Made by a program: the position numbers and the translations under genes | Source: Methylophaga sp. OBS3 | Lineage (GTDB): Bacteria; Pseudomonadota; Gammaproteobacteria; Nitrosococcales; Methylophagaceae | NCBI RefSeq assembly: GCF_026319325.1 | Contig: NZ_JAPDMU010000001.1 | Coordinates: forward strand, 744,001-808,000 | Direction of reading: 5' to 3' | DNA length: 64,000 nucleotides | Notes under the pieces: generated by a model | What the model saw: only the letters and a program-made list of their open reading frames with translations | Told to the model about the DNA's origin: nothing | Database searches by the model: none | Shown here: in pieces, positions 56,721 to 64,000 of the stretch | Position numbering within the stretch: the first letter of the stretch is position 1 | Layout: every line of letters begins with the position of its first letter

Positions 56721-58718
56721 TTATTTAGTCGGTGGAATGGTAAAACCAATAACGCAAATGTCGTCCCTTTGCTCATACCGATTATCCGTCCATTTATTCA
56801 GATATTGCATGATTGCTTTATCTTGCTCAGGCAATGATAAAGCATTTGCTTGACGAATTGCGTCAGCAAATTCGTCCAAACGTAGACCATAGCCATGATC
56901 ACCGCCGGGCTGATCTAAATAGCCATCTGTGGTCATGTAGAAATGTGTATCTTTACAGTCTGTAATGACGGTGTCAGTAAAGGTATGCACTCTTCTACCA
57001 ACCAATGGACGACGTGCACCTTTATACTGGGTGAGTTCATCATTTCGCCATGCATACAATGATAGTTTGGCTCCTGAGAATTTCACTTCATCATGTTCAG
57101 CATCAATAATTGCTAAGCCGGCGTCCATATTCGTTGCCAAACCACGTGGTAACTCGAGGTCCAATAACATGCCACGCAATACTTCATCCATTTTCTGGAG
57201 AATTTTCGCAGGTGAATCTAAGCCATGCTCACGCACAGCATGATCTAACGCCGCTCTCGCTAACATTGTCATCAATGCACCAGGAACGCCATGACCAGCA
57301 CAATCAACAATGGCAACCAGATGTTGTTTATCTGCTTGATGATATGCATAGAAGTCACCACCAACGGTATCTCTGGGGTGCCAGACAACACAGCAACTGC
57401 CGGGTAAACAACGCTGCATGACTAAATCAGGCAAGATGGCTTGTTGAATCAAGCGAGCATAATCAATTGAGTCGTTAACCATTTTATTAATCAACTCAAT
57501 CTCACGATTACTGTTTTCGAGCTCTCTCGTCCGAGCACTTACCTTAGACTCGAGCTCATTGGTGTGCGATTGAATCGTTTTCACCATCTGCGCAAATGCA
57601 CGTGACAAATCACCAATCTCATCTGTCGATTGCACCGGTAGACTGACATCATATTGGCCTTTTGCCAGCGCATTTGCCGAGCTTTGTAGTCGACTCAATG
57701 GCTGAATCAACATGCGTTGAACAGCGAAAGCCAATGCCACAATAATGAGCAAGATAACAGCAACAACCCCAAACATAATGCCGTACAACCAACGCTCGCT
57801 AACCACCTCTGCAACATTGAGGTTAATCAACGACGCGACATACCAATTTAACTCTGGAATATATGAGGTCACCAAAATATGAGGCTGGTTGTTGACCGTT
57901 ACGTCCAACAATTGAATTGCATCTGGATTGCTATTTCCAAGCAAAGCCTTTGCCGCATCACGATCTTTATCTGCTAATAATTCAAATACTTGCTTACCTT
58001 CACTCTCTAAACCGGCTCCACTACCAAAAGCAATAAGAGATGCATCAGGATGCGCTTGAATGTATCCCTCTTGATCTAACGCCATGGTAGTAACACCCAC
58101 CTCACCCGTTTGCAGCAAATCGTCAACAAAACGGGTTAAATCAAGGCCAGTGCCAATCATGCCAAGCGTTGAACCATTTTGGTCTTTCACAGGGATATTG
58201 AACCAAACACGCGTAGTACCTAACTGGAGGTCAGGGTTTACATTGATGTTGTAATCTCTGGTGTCTTTAATGATATTAAAAAACCAGCCATCATCTGGGT
58301 TACTCTCAGATAATTGATAATCTGGTGCTTTATCGTTTGAGCCTAACTCATTGAAATAATAATTTTTGCTTTTGGCATGAATTGCAAAATAGGCCTTGTC
58401 GCGAAAACTCTCCATATAGGATTGCGCTTCATCAAAGAAGATATCAGCCTTTTCAGAATTACTTTCATCGGCAAACCATGCTTTAGAGAAACTTGCCTTT
58501 GCAAACTGCTGACTCAACACCAACTCGCGGTCAACTGGAGCACGAATTTTGTAACGATTTAGTTCAGCAAGGTTTTCGGCATAAGCAGCTGCAAGACTTT
58601 TATGTACCTGTTTAAATGCCTGCCAAGTAATCAGCGTAGCCGGAATGAGAATAATCAACAAAACCAACACTAAAGCTGCCATGGCTTTGTTGCGTAAGCC
58701 CATTTTCAATATTGCCAT
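56721..58718 (-). CDS. siaA: SiaA-like membrane PP2C phosphatase
   Basis: 665 residues. N-terminal helix, a periplasmic dCACHE-type sensor domain (about 40-300), second helix (IMFGVVAVILLIIVALAF), HAMP linker (QPLSRLQSSANALAKGQYDVSLP), coiled coil, and a C-terminal SpoIIE/PP2C phosphatase domain with GGDFYAYH, DCAGHGVPGALMTML and TDGYLDQPGGDHGYG. In Pseudomonas SiaA dephosphorylates SiaC and so raises c-di-GMP. Here it follows siaD by 24 bases instead of leading the operon. Confidence 0.92.
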   Translation of the reverse strand: MAILKMGLRNKAMAALVLVLLIILIPATLITWQAFKQVHKSLAAAYAENLAELNRYKIRAPVDRELVLSQQFAKASFSKAWFADESNSEKADIFFDEAQSYMESFRDKAYFAIHAKSKNYYFNELGSNDKAPDYQLSESNPDDGWFFNIIKDTRDYNINVNPDLQLGTTRVWFNIPVKDQNGSTLGMIGTGLDLTRFVDDLLQTGEVGVTTMALDQEGYIQAHPDASLIAFGSGAGLESEGKQVFELLADKDRDAAKALLGNSNPDAIQLLDVTVNNQPHILVTSYIPELNWYVASLINLNVAEVVSERWLYGIMFGVVAVILLIIVALAFAVQRMLIQPLSRLQSSANALAKGQYDVSLPVQSTDEIGDLSRAFAQMVKTIQSHTNELESKVSARTRELENSNREIELINKMVNDSIDYARLIQQAILPDLVMQRCLPGSCCVVWHPRDTVGGDFYAYHQADKQHLVAIVDCAGHGVPGALMTMLARAALDHAVREHGLDSPAKILQKMDEVLRGMLLDLELPRGLATNMDAGLAIIDAEHDEVKFSGAKLSLYAWRNDELTQYKGARRPLVGRRVHTFTDTVITDCKDTHFYMTTDGYLDQPGGDHGYGLRLDEFADAIRQANALSLPEQDKAIMQYLNKWTDNRYEQRDDICVIGFTIPPTK

Positions 58719-58742
58719 TCTTCTCTCCGACGCCTGACAATA

Positions 58743-59564
58743 TCAAGCAACTGTCACACGATTACGACCTGATTGCTTGGCTTGATACAAAGCATCATCA
58801 GCACGTTTAATCGTTTCATCAAAATTTTCATTTGCCCGAAAGGCAGTTAAACCCGCACTAAAAGTAATCGTATCGATAACTTTGGTTTGCGTGGGTTTAT
58901 TAGGTAAGAAATGCGGCCAATCTGTCTCAATGACCTTTTGTAAAATCCGTTCTATCAAGATCTTGGCTTCAGTGACATTAAGCTCGGGTACGATAAGTAA
59001 AAACTCTTCCCCACCCCAACGGCTACAAACGTCTGAAATACGTACGCCGGTTTTAAGAATACTGGCAAACTTCTTCAAGACTTTGTCACCAAGCTCATGT
59101 CCGTAAATATCATTGATAGCTTTAAAATGATCGATATCAATTAATGCTAAACAAAACTGAACTTGCTTGCGCTTATAGAGTGCTTGGAGTTCTTTAAGCC
59201 TATGAATAGCAAAACGACGATTGGGTAGTTCTGTCAGCAAATCATGTTGGGCGTGATATTCCAACTGCTCATTCACATCAACCATATTTTGTTGATACAA
59301 ATCTGAGATCCGCGCGATTTTCTGAAGTCGACGTAATTGCTTACCAAACTGTTCTTGCAGCTCGACGTTCTTATCGTAGGAAAGACCATCAAACGCATCA
59401 GCAATTCGCATCAGCTTTTGCAGCTGCCGCTTATGATCTTGCGACTCGTCATAAAGTCTTTTTAAAACAGGTACCAGCGGATTATCACGTAATTTTGGAT
59501 CCAATAAGATTTTCTCAATCTCTGGATCTTGCTCTACTTTGGACTTTTCGTTCTGATTAGCCAA
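58743..59564 (-). CDS. siaD: SiaD-like diguanylate cyclase
   Basis: 273 residues, soluble. A helical N-terminal half (about 1-110) links to a GGDEF domain with DIDHFKAINDIYGHELGDKVLKKFA and the active-site loop RWGGEEFLL (GGEEF). It makes c-di-GMP from GTP. In P. aeruginosa dephosphorylated SiaC binds and activates SiaD; the neighbours support the same wiring. I do not see an RxxD inhibitory site five residues before GGEEF (VCSRW). Confidence 0.92.
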   Translation of the reverse strand: MANQNEKSKVEQDPEIEKILLDPKLRDNPLVPVLKRLYDESQDHKRQLQKLMRIADAFDGLSYDKNVELQEQFGKQLRRLQKIARISDLYQQNMVDVNEQLEYHAQHDLLTELPNRRFAIHRLKELQALYKRKQVQFCLALIDIDHFKAINDIYGHELGDKVLKKFASILKTGVRISDVCSRWGGEEFLLIVPELNVTEAKILIERILQKVIETDWPHFLPNKPTQTKVIDTITFSAGLTAFRANENFDETIKRADDALYQAKQSGRNRVTVA

Positions 59565-59606
59565 GGGTTATCTCGCTTCAATGCTGCCGCGCCGCAGCAT
59601 TTGCAT

Positions 59607-59987
59607 TTACTTAGGTTCTATCTTGAACGGAAACGAGCAATCTTCCATGAACTCTTCCACCATATCCACCACACGTTCATTGCGAGGGTCATAAAACCAA
59701 ATAACTTCTACCTTCTTCCCTTTAAGGTAGGCATCTTCCATCATGTCAAACAAATCCATCATTGCTTTAACACTACTGGTATTCATGTAAGCAATTTGAA
59801 TATGCATAACCAACGTGTTGTCAGCAGTCGCTAAAAACTGTTCAACCCATTCAAAGACTGGCGCAAAAAACTCATATGAATTTTCTGGGTAGGAATCACC
59901 TTCAATGGTGAATAAGCCACTGCTCGGCTCAGCATTCAGTTTTGGAGTATTTTTAGTCTGCTCTAAAAAAAGCGTATTAAGTTTCAT
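59607..59987 (-). CDS. siaC: SiaC-like regulatory phosphoprotein (DUF1987)
   Basis: 126 residues. The segment MHIQIAYMNTSSVKAMMDLF contains the Thr/Ser pair (T70, S71) equivalent to the phosphorylated Thr68 of Pseudomonas SiaC, and IEGDSYPENSYEFFAPVFEW is the family N-terminal signature. Phosphorylated by SiaB and dephosphorylated by SiaA, it controls SiaD by direct binding. Confidence 0.92.
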   Translation of the reverse strand: MKLNTLFLEQTKNTPKLNAEPSSGLFTIEGDSYPENSYEFFAPVFEWVEQFLATADNTLVMHIQIAYMNTSSVKAMMDLFDMMEDAYLKGKKVEVIWFYDPRNERVVDMVEEFMEDCSFPFKIEPK

Positions 59988-60000
59988 AGTGTAATTAAAT

Positions 60001-60540
60001 TCAGATAGTTGCGAGTATGCTTAAAAAAGCTTTTCCTTGTTCTGCATCTGTCAATGAACACGAAATCGGGTTTGATGCTTTGCGGCTAATATCAATTAGA
60101 CCCAAGCCGGCACCAGAAGCACTATTTTCTTCCCGAGGTTCACGCAGTTGCTTTTTGAATGCAGCTTTAAGCTGCACTTTGTCCATTGCTGCTAAATCGT
60201 TAATTTTTTCGACTAAACTTTGACCATCATTTGGCTCAACAATATTGCCAGCCATCACCTGGTAACCACCTTCACTATGAGCAACAACAACAGTGGCTGA
60301 GCTTTGAATCTCAGAATACCCCTGTTTCTTGGCATAGTGTCGAATGTTTTGTGTAAGCTCGATATAGACACCAAACACATCCATAGCGAGGCTGGGTTCT
60401 GTTGCTTCAGTTTGCAAATGGTTTTTTAGTGCGTCACCTAATTCTTGGATAAGACCACTTGAAATCGGACCATTGAAGCATAACAAAATGTTTTTTTCAT
60501 TTAGCTCCTGTCGTAGCGTCAATAGGTTAATTGATTGCAT
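60001..60540 (-). CDS. siaB: SiaB-like kinase
   Basis: 179 residues of the SiaB family, which phosphorylates SiaC. A GHKL-type ATP site can be seen: YIELTQNIRHYAK gives the N-box-like Glu and Asn, and SASGAGLGLIDISRKASNPI the G-rich lid. It is the first gene of the four-gene unit, giving the order B-C-D-A. Confidence 0.9.
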   Translation of the reverse strand: MQSINLLTLRQELNEKNILLCFNGPISSGLIQELGDALKNHLQTEATEPSLAMDVFGVYIELTQNIRHYAKKQGYSEIQSSATVVVAHSEGGYQVMAGNIVEPNDGQSLVEKINDLAAMDKVQLKAAFKKQLREPREENSASGAGLGLIDISRKASNPISCSLTDAEQGKAFLSILATI

Positions 60541-60631
60541 AAAGCATCCTGATAAAAGCTCACGATTTAAAGACTATACAACATAAACATTATGTCGAAT
60601 GTGCACTAAACGGCATATTATATTTGAAAAC

Positions 60632-60661
60632 AAAAAATCCCGGACAAAATGCCCAGGATTT
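60632..60661 (-). terminator. Terminator after bacterioferritin
   Basis: On the minus strand AAATCCTGG / CCGGGATTT pairs (one G-U) around a nine-base loop and is followed by a T-run. It lies 27 bases past the bfr stop. Confidence 0.75.
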
Positions 60662-60687
60662 CTTGCGTAAAAGCGTTTTTATTGTGC

Positions 60688-61167
60688 TTATTCGGCTTCT
60701 TTGACGATTTGCGCTTGGTGGTAATTTTCAATACCCATTTTATCGATTAAGCCTAGTTGTGTTTCCAGCCAATCAACATGTTCTTCTTCTGACTCAAGAA
60801 TGTGTTTAAACAAATCACGGCTAACATAGTCACCTACTTGCTCACAGTAGAGGATGCCTTCTTTTAAATCTGGAATAGCATCCATCTCTAAAGCCAGATC
60901 GGCTTCCAACATTTCACGGGTATTTTCACCGATACGCAGTGCACCTAGATCTTGAAGGTTAGGCAAACCTTCTAGGAACAAGACTCGCTCAGTCAACATA
61001 TCTGCATGTTTCATTTCGTCGATTGACTCATGATACTCATGCTCATATAAGTTTTTCAGGCCCCAATCCTTGTAGATTTTGGCGTGTAAAAAATATTGAT
61101 TAATGGCAATCAGCTCGTTGCCTAAAACTTTGTTTAATAACTCAATGACTTTTTTGTCGCCTTTCAT
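60688..61167 (-). CDS. bfr: Bacterioferritin
   Basis: 159 residues. Bfr stores iron in a 24-subunit shell with a di-iron centre: E18-type ligands in [45 protein letters not shown] with EMKHA, and [14 protein letters not shown] near the end. The heme-ligand Met is in the DEMKHADM region (M52-type). A Fur-box-like sequence lies about 90 bases upstream. bfd is the next gene upstream on the same strand. Confidence 0.95.
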   Translation of the reverse strand: MKGDKKVIELLNKVLGNELIAINQYFLHAKIYKDWGLKNLYEHEYHESIDEMKHADMLTERVLFLEGLPNLQDLGALRIGENTREMLEADLALEMDAIPDLKEGILYCEQVGDYVSRDLFKHILESEEEHVDWLETQLGLIDKMGIENYHQAQIVKEAE

Positions 61168-61254
61168 AGTGCTGTCCTTCGTTTAAATTGCATATAGCGA
61201 TTATCGTCGATTAAAACCAAAAGTCAAAGATAACTTGTTGATATAAAAGGCAAA

Positions 61255-61269
61255 TGAAAACGATTAGCA
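61255..61269 (-). promoter_or_regulatory. Possible Fur box upstream of bfr
   Basis: TGAAAACGATTAGCA matches the 15-base Fur consensus TGATAATNATTATCA at 11 of 14 fixed positions. It lies 88 bases before the bfr start. Confidence 0.35.
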
Positions 61270-61396
61270 TCTGTACTAAAATGCAGGCGTTATTCTGAAC
61301 GAATGTCAGATATATTTTTAGCGGTAATTGAAAGACTTAGCGATTGCTAATTTTTTTCCCTAGGAAGATTTCCTAGTGATAAATGCAAGTAAAGCG

Positions 61397-61606
61397 TTAT
61401 GAATAAATCGCTGTCATCGGCACAGATTGCGCATCGTTTGATTGCGTCAAATGCTGTTGTAACTGGCGATTAACTTTAAACTGACATTTGCCACAGCAGC
61501 TTGCGGCACCGGTGGTTTCACGGACTTTCTCCAAGGTATCAGCACCATCATTAACGGCGTTTTTAATCGCTTGGACATTCACATTGTTGCAAACACAGAT
61601 AATCAT
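61397..61606 (-). CDS. bfd: Bacterioferritin-associated ferredoxin Bfd
   Basis: 69 residues from ATG 61606 with AGGTGG upstream. The four Cys ligands of the [2Fe-2S] cluster are in IICVCNNV (CxC) and CCGKCQ. Bfd gives electrons to Bfr for iron release. bfr follows on the same strand, and a Fur-box-like site lies upstream, which fits induction when iron is low. Confidence 0.93.
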   Translation of the reverse strand: MIICVCNNVNVQAIKNAVNDGADTLEKVRETTGAASCCGKCQFKVNRQLQQHLTQSNDAQSVPMTAIYS

Positions 61607-61636
61607 GTAAGCCACCTATAAAGACAATGATGCAAA

Positions 61637-61651
61637 TGATAATGATTGTTA
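61637..61651 (-). promoter_or_regulatory. Fur box upstream of bfd
   Basis: TGATAATGATTGTTA matches TGATAATNATTATCA at 12 of 14 fixed positions, about 31 bases before the bfd ATG, where Fur would block RNA polymerase. Confidence 0.65.
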
Positions 61652-61766
61652 TTTAATTAGTCAATTGATTTTTACGCGCCTTTACATTTGTAAAACAAAC
61701 TTGCTGTAATTGTTTTAAAGTCTTAACGTGCCAATACTTACCCGTGCTTCATTTTAAAGGCGATTC

Positions 61767-62465
61767 ATGAAAATACCTGCGGCTACCATCTTAATCGTTG
61801 AAGATCATCGTGATTTAGCGGCCAATGTGGGCGACTATCTCGAAGCTGGTGGCTTTACCGTTGACTTTGCGGCTGATGGTGTGAGTGCTTTACAGCTTTG
61901 CGAAGAGAATCACTATGATGCCGTTGTGCTCGACATTATGTTGCCGGGCTTAGATGGTTTTGAAGTGTGCCATAAACTCCGCCAGCAGATGCATTTGAAC
62001 ACGCCTATCATCATGTTGACGGCCAGAGACACGATAAACGATAAAGTAAATGGTTTTGAAGTCGGTGCTGATGACTATCTCATCAAACCTTTCGAATTAC
62101 GAGAGTTAGAGGCGCGACTAGTGGCTTTGATCCGTCGTCAACGTGGTGAACTTGAGGGTGCTAAATTACAAGTTGGCGATTTAAAGTTTGATTTAGAAAC
62201 AATGCGTGTCACGCGAGGGAATGTAACAATCAAGCTCTCCCCTATTACACTTCATATTCTTCGCATCCTGATGCGTGAATCGCCTAAACTGGTCACACGT
62301 GAACGATTAGAGTCTGAAGTCTGGGGTGACGATGCGCCTGATAGTGATACTTTACGCAGTCATTTATATAACCTACGTAAAAATATCGATAAGCCCTTTG
62401 AGCAACAACTTATGCATACCATACCTGGTGTGGGTTATAAGGTTTGTCTACCTGAAGATTTATAA
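61767..62465 (+). CDS. OmpR/PhoB-family response regulator
   Basis: 232 residues. Receiver domain with acidic pair ED (ILIVEDHRD), phospho-Asp in VVLDIMLPGLDG, Thr in MLTARD and Lys in LIKPFELRELEARL. The C-terminal winged helix includes TPRERLES-type VTRERLESEVWGDDAPDSDTLRSHLYNLRKNI and PGVGYK. Its natural partner is the histidine kinase whose gene faces it tail-to-tail one base away. Confidence 0.93.
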   Translation: MKIPAATILIVEDHRDLAANVGDYLEAGGFTVDFAADGVSALQLCEENHYDAVVLDIMLPGLDGFEVCHKLRQQMHLNTPIIMLTARDTINDKVNGFEVGADDYLIKPFELRELEARLVALIRRQRGELEGAKLQVGDLKFDLETMRVTRGNVTIKLSPITLHILRILMRESPKLVTRERLESEVWGDDAPDSDTLRSHLYNLRKNIDKPFEQQLMHTIPGVGYKVCLPEDL

Positions 62466-62466
62466 A

Positions 62467-63765
62467 TCAAAGATTTCTAAATCGTGCATTCGGAAAATGC
62501 ACACTGACTTCTGTGCCCTCGCCGATTTTGCTTGATAGCCTTAAACTCCAGTCATAACGGTTACAAAGTCGCTTCACAATCGTCATACCGATGCCATAAC
62601 CGGGCGCCCCGTTATCTTTTCCACGATAGAAAGGTTTAAATAACTGGTTAATCTGGGTTTTATCCATACCAATACCACTATCCGCCACAGAAAAGCCATC
62701 TGATTGAATACGTATAGTGACACTGCCACGCAAGGTGTAATTAAAGGCATTTCGTAATAAGTTACCAATCAAAATCGGTAAAACCCGCTCAGGTGCGTCC
62801 ACAATGAGCATGCCAGACTCTTCTACATTAATGCTGATGGCTTTGTCGTGATGAATCATTTGCAGGTTTTCTAGTTCTGCAGTGATAAGGTCATTCACAA
62901 TCACCTGCTCAGATGGTAAAGATTGTGCCTGTTCACGCGCCAACAATAATAAGGTCTCAATCAAAGACTCCATATCGTACAAAGTACGATACATACGATT
63001 CACTTCAGCCGTTGCTGCATCACCATACTTACGCTCAACTAATTCAAGCGCTCCACGAATTACAGCAATCGGCGTACGTAACTCATGACTGACATCACGT
63101 GTGAAATTACGCTCTCTCTCCACGAAGTTTTCTAATCGCCCGGTAAAGTGATCTAAGGCACGAACTAAACTCGTCACCTCTTCATCAGAAATCTTACGAA
63201 TATCTCCTAAATCGAGCTGTGGCAAATTGCCATCTTTAAAATCAACCTGTTCAACCGCTCGTGACAACTTAACAATAGGCGAAATAGCTTTATTTGACTG
63301 ACGATAGGCAAACCAAGCCAACAAATAAAGTACAACCAGCACGAGTGCCAACGGTAATATCCCGAAGACGAGTGCCAACCGAGATACTTTCATCTCATCG
63401 AAAATGAGAAACAAACGTTGCCCAGCTTTATCTTCAACAAAAATAATCGGCTCTTGACCATTCATCTGGGCACGTTGTAAACCGGGTGACAGGTTTTGTA
63501 GTGGTAAAGGCAACTGCTGTAAATCGTTAACTGGCGAAATATACGCCCTAAGATTCATGGTATCTGGCAACGGAAAATTTGGATCTTCACTTCGTTTTAA
63601 CCAAAAATGCTCAGCCTCACCCTCAAGCGCAGCGCGTACCAAAATATCTTCCAGTGTCGCTTTGGCAGCAAATACACCACCAAGTGTGACTAAACTAATC
63701 AAAACTATCTGAATTAAGAAAACCTTAATGAGTTTTGATTGCAGATTATTGTTGGCTTTTGCCAT
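62467..63765 (-). CDS. Sensor histidine kinase
   Basis: 432 residues. Two membrane helices (about 14-34 and 130-155) frame a periplasmic sensor region. A HAMP-like linker (AISPIVKLSRAVEQVDF) leads to the H-box RDVSHELRTPIAVIRGALEL and the ATPase with N-box LLRNAFNY, G1 VADSGIGMDK and G2 APGYGIGMTI. It starts three bases after the CFA-like gene stop, so those two share a transcript. Confidence 0.93.
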   Translation of the reverse strand: MAKANNNLQSKLIKVFLIQIVLISLVTLGGVFAAKATLEDILVRAALEGEAEHFWLKRSEDPNFPLPDTMNLRAYISPVNDLQQLPLPLQNLSPGLQRAQMNGQEPIIFVEDKAGQRLFLIFDEMKVSRLALVFGILPLALVLVVLYLLAWFAYRQSNKAISPIVKLSRAVEQVDFKDGNLPQLDLGDIRKISDEEVTSLVRALDHFTGRLENFVERERNFTRDVSHELRTPIAVIRGALELVERKYGDAATAEVNRMYRTLYDMESLIETLLLLAREQAQSLPSEQVIVNDLITAELENLQMIHHDKAISINVEESGMLIVDAPERVLPILIGNLLRNAFNYTLRGSVTIRIQSDGFSVADSGIGMDKTQINQLFKPFYRGKDNGAPGYGIGMTIVKRLCNRYDWSLRLSSKIGEGTEVSVHFPNARFRNL

Positions 63766-63768
63766 CCG

Positions 63769-64000
63769 TTAATTCACCTGCTTTTGGAACAGGTAATGAC
63801 CAACTAACCACTCACTACCCTGTCGATAGCCAAATAATTCAGCACAAGCCATAAAGAATAACCGCCAACGCTGTAACCAGATTTTGCCCTGTCCTTTACC
63901 ATAAAGCTCATCAAAAATCTGAATGATTTCATCACTGTGTTTATCCGTATTTTCCAGCCAAGCTTCAGATGTCTTTTGATAATGTTGGCCGTTCACAAGC
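63769..64000 (-). CDS. Cyclopropane-fatty-acyl-phospholipid-synthase-like protein (partial, C-terminal end)
   Basis: Only the last ~76 codons are present; the frame is open to the window edge. The sequence EAWLENTDKHSDEIIQIFDELYGKGQGKIWLQRWRLFFMACAELFGYRQGSEWLVGHYLF matches the C-terminal end of CFA-synthase-type SAM methyltransferases. The catalytic part lies outside. It is directly followed by the histidine kinase gene. Confidence 0.85.
   Translation of the reverse strand, partial: LVNGQHYQKTSEAWLENTDKHSDEIIQIFDELYGKGQGKIWLQRWRLFFMACAELFGYRQGSEWLVGHYLFQKQVN

Noticed and set aside
1-64000. CRISPR arrays, insertion sequences, prophage or integron features
   Set aside because: No regular direct repeats, transposase or integrase genes were seen on either strand.

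Overview
The window reads as a chromosomal segment of a moderately AT-rich gammaproteobacterium. The recA-recX-alaS-lysC-csrA-tRNA-Ser-tRNA-Arg block, smpB next to ssrA, the rnfH/ratA pair, cmoAB and trpEGDC all fit that class. A pqqA-type peptide gene hints at a PQQ-using methylotroph, for example a Methylophaga-like marine bacterium; the genus is an inference. I see no insertion sequence, prophage, integron or CRISPR array, so this looks like core genome with small accessory operons.

Layout. 1-10.8 kb: the 5' part of mrp/apbC, then a minus-strand polyamine region with a GNAT/nitrilase pair, an NTF2-like protein, agmatinase, carboxynorspermidine decarboxylase, carboxynorspermidine synthase and arginine decarboxylase, followed by a tight rimB-like/rimK/aspartoacylase operon. 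11-15.3 kb: type IV pilin, an O-antigen-ligase/PglL-like membrane protein and a TPR protein with a 2OG-Fe(II) oxygenase-like C-terminus. 15.4-19.1 kb: a YdjM-like membrane protein and a minus-strand operon of rhodanese, a secreted CGC-motif protein, a DUF692 (MNIO) enzyme and its DUF2063 partner. 19.3-23.2 kb: a lone OppB/DppB-type permease, a DUF455 ferritin-like protein, RnfH, RatA and a Na+-dependent transporter. 23.3-25.3 kb: smpB, ssrA (tmRNA), a lysine-tailed HTH protein and a cold-shock gene with a long leader.

25.5-34.9 kb holds many single genes: an MscS channel, OhrR-like MarR regulator, the short pqqA gene, a lipoprotein, a bacterial voltage-gated channel, a lipocalin, an acetyltransferase, and the tsaB-cmoA-cmoB tRNA-modification operon. 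34.9-39.6 kb: a YgiQ-type radical SAM protein, an L,D-transpeptidase, a spermidine-synthase-like protein and a DUF3530 hydrolase. 39.7-45.9 kb: rpe, trpEGDC, a Crp/Vfr-like regulator, OsmC and YcgL proteins. 46-55.1 kb: mutS, pncC, recA, recX, alaS, lysC, csrA and two tRNAs. 55.2-60.5 kb: a SiaB-SiaC-SiaD-SiaA biofilm/c-di-GMP module followed by a Tsx-like porin and a DUF2726 protein. 60.7-64 kb: bacterioferritin, Bfd with a Fur-box-like site, an OmpR-type regulator facing a histidine kinase, and the end of a cyclopropane-fatty-acid-synthase-like gene.

How parts fit: SpeA and agmatinase make putrescine from arginine. Carboxynorspermidine synthase and decarboxylase would then make spermidine using aspartate semialdehyde, whose pathway starts with LysC at 53 kb. 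The least explained parts are the MNIO operon without a recognisable bufferin-type precursor, the orphan pqqA with an in-frame upstream extension, and the rearranged Sia module with extra downstream genes.
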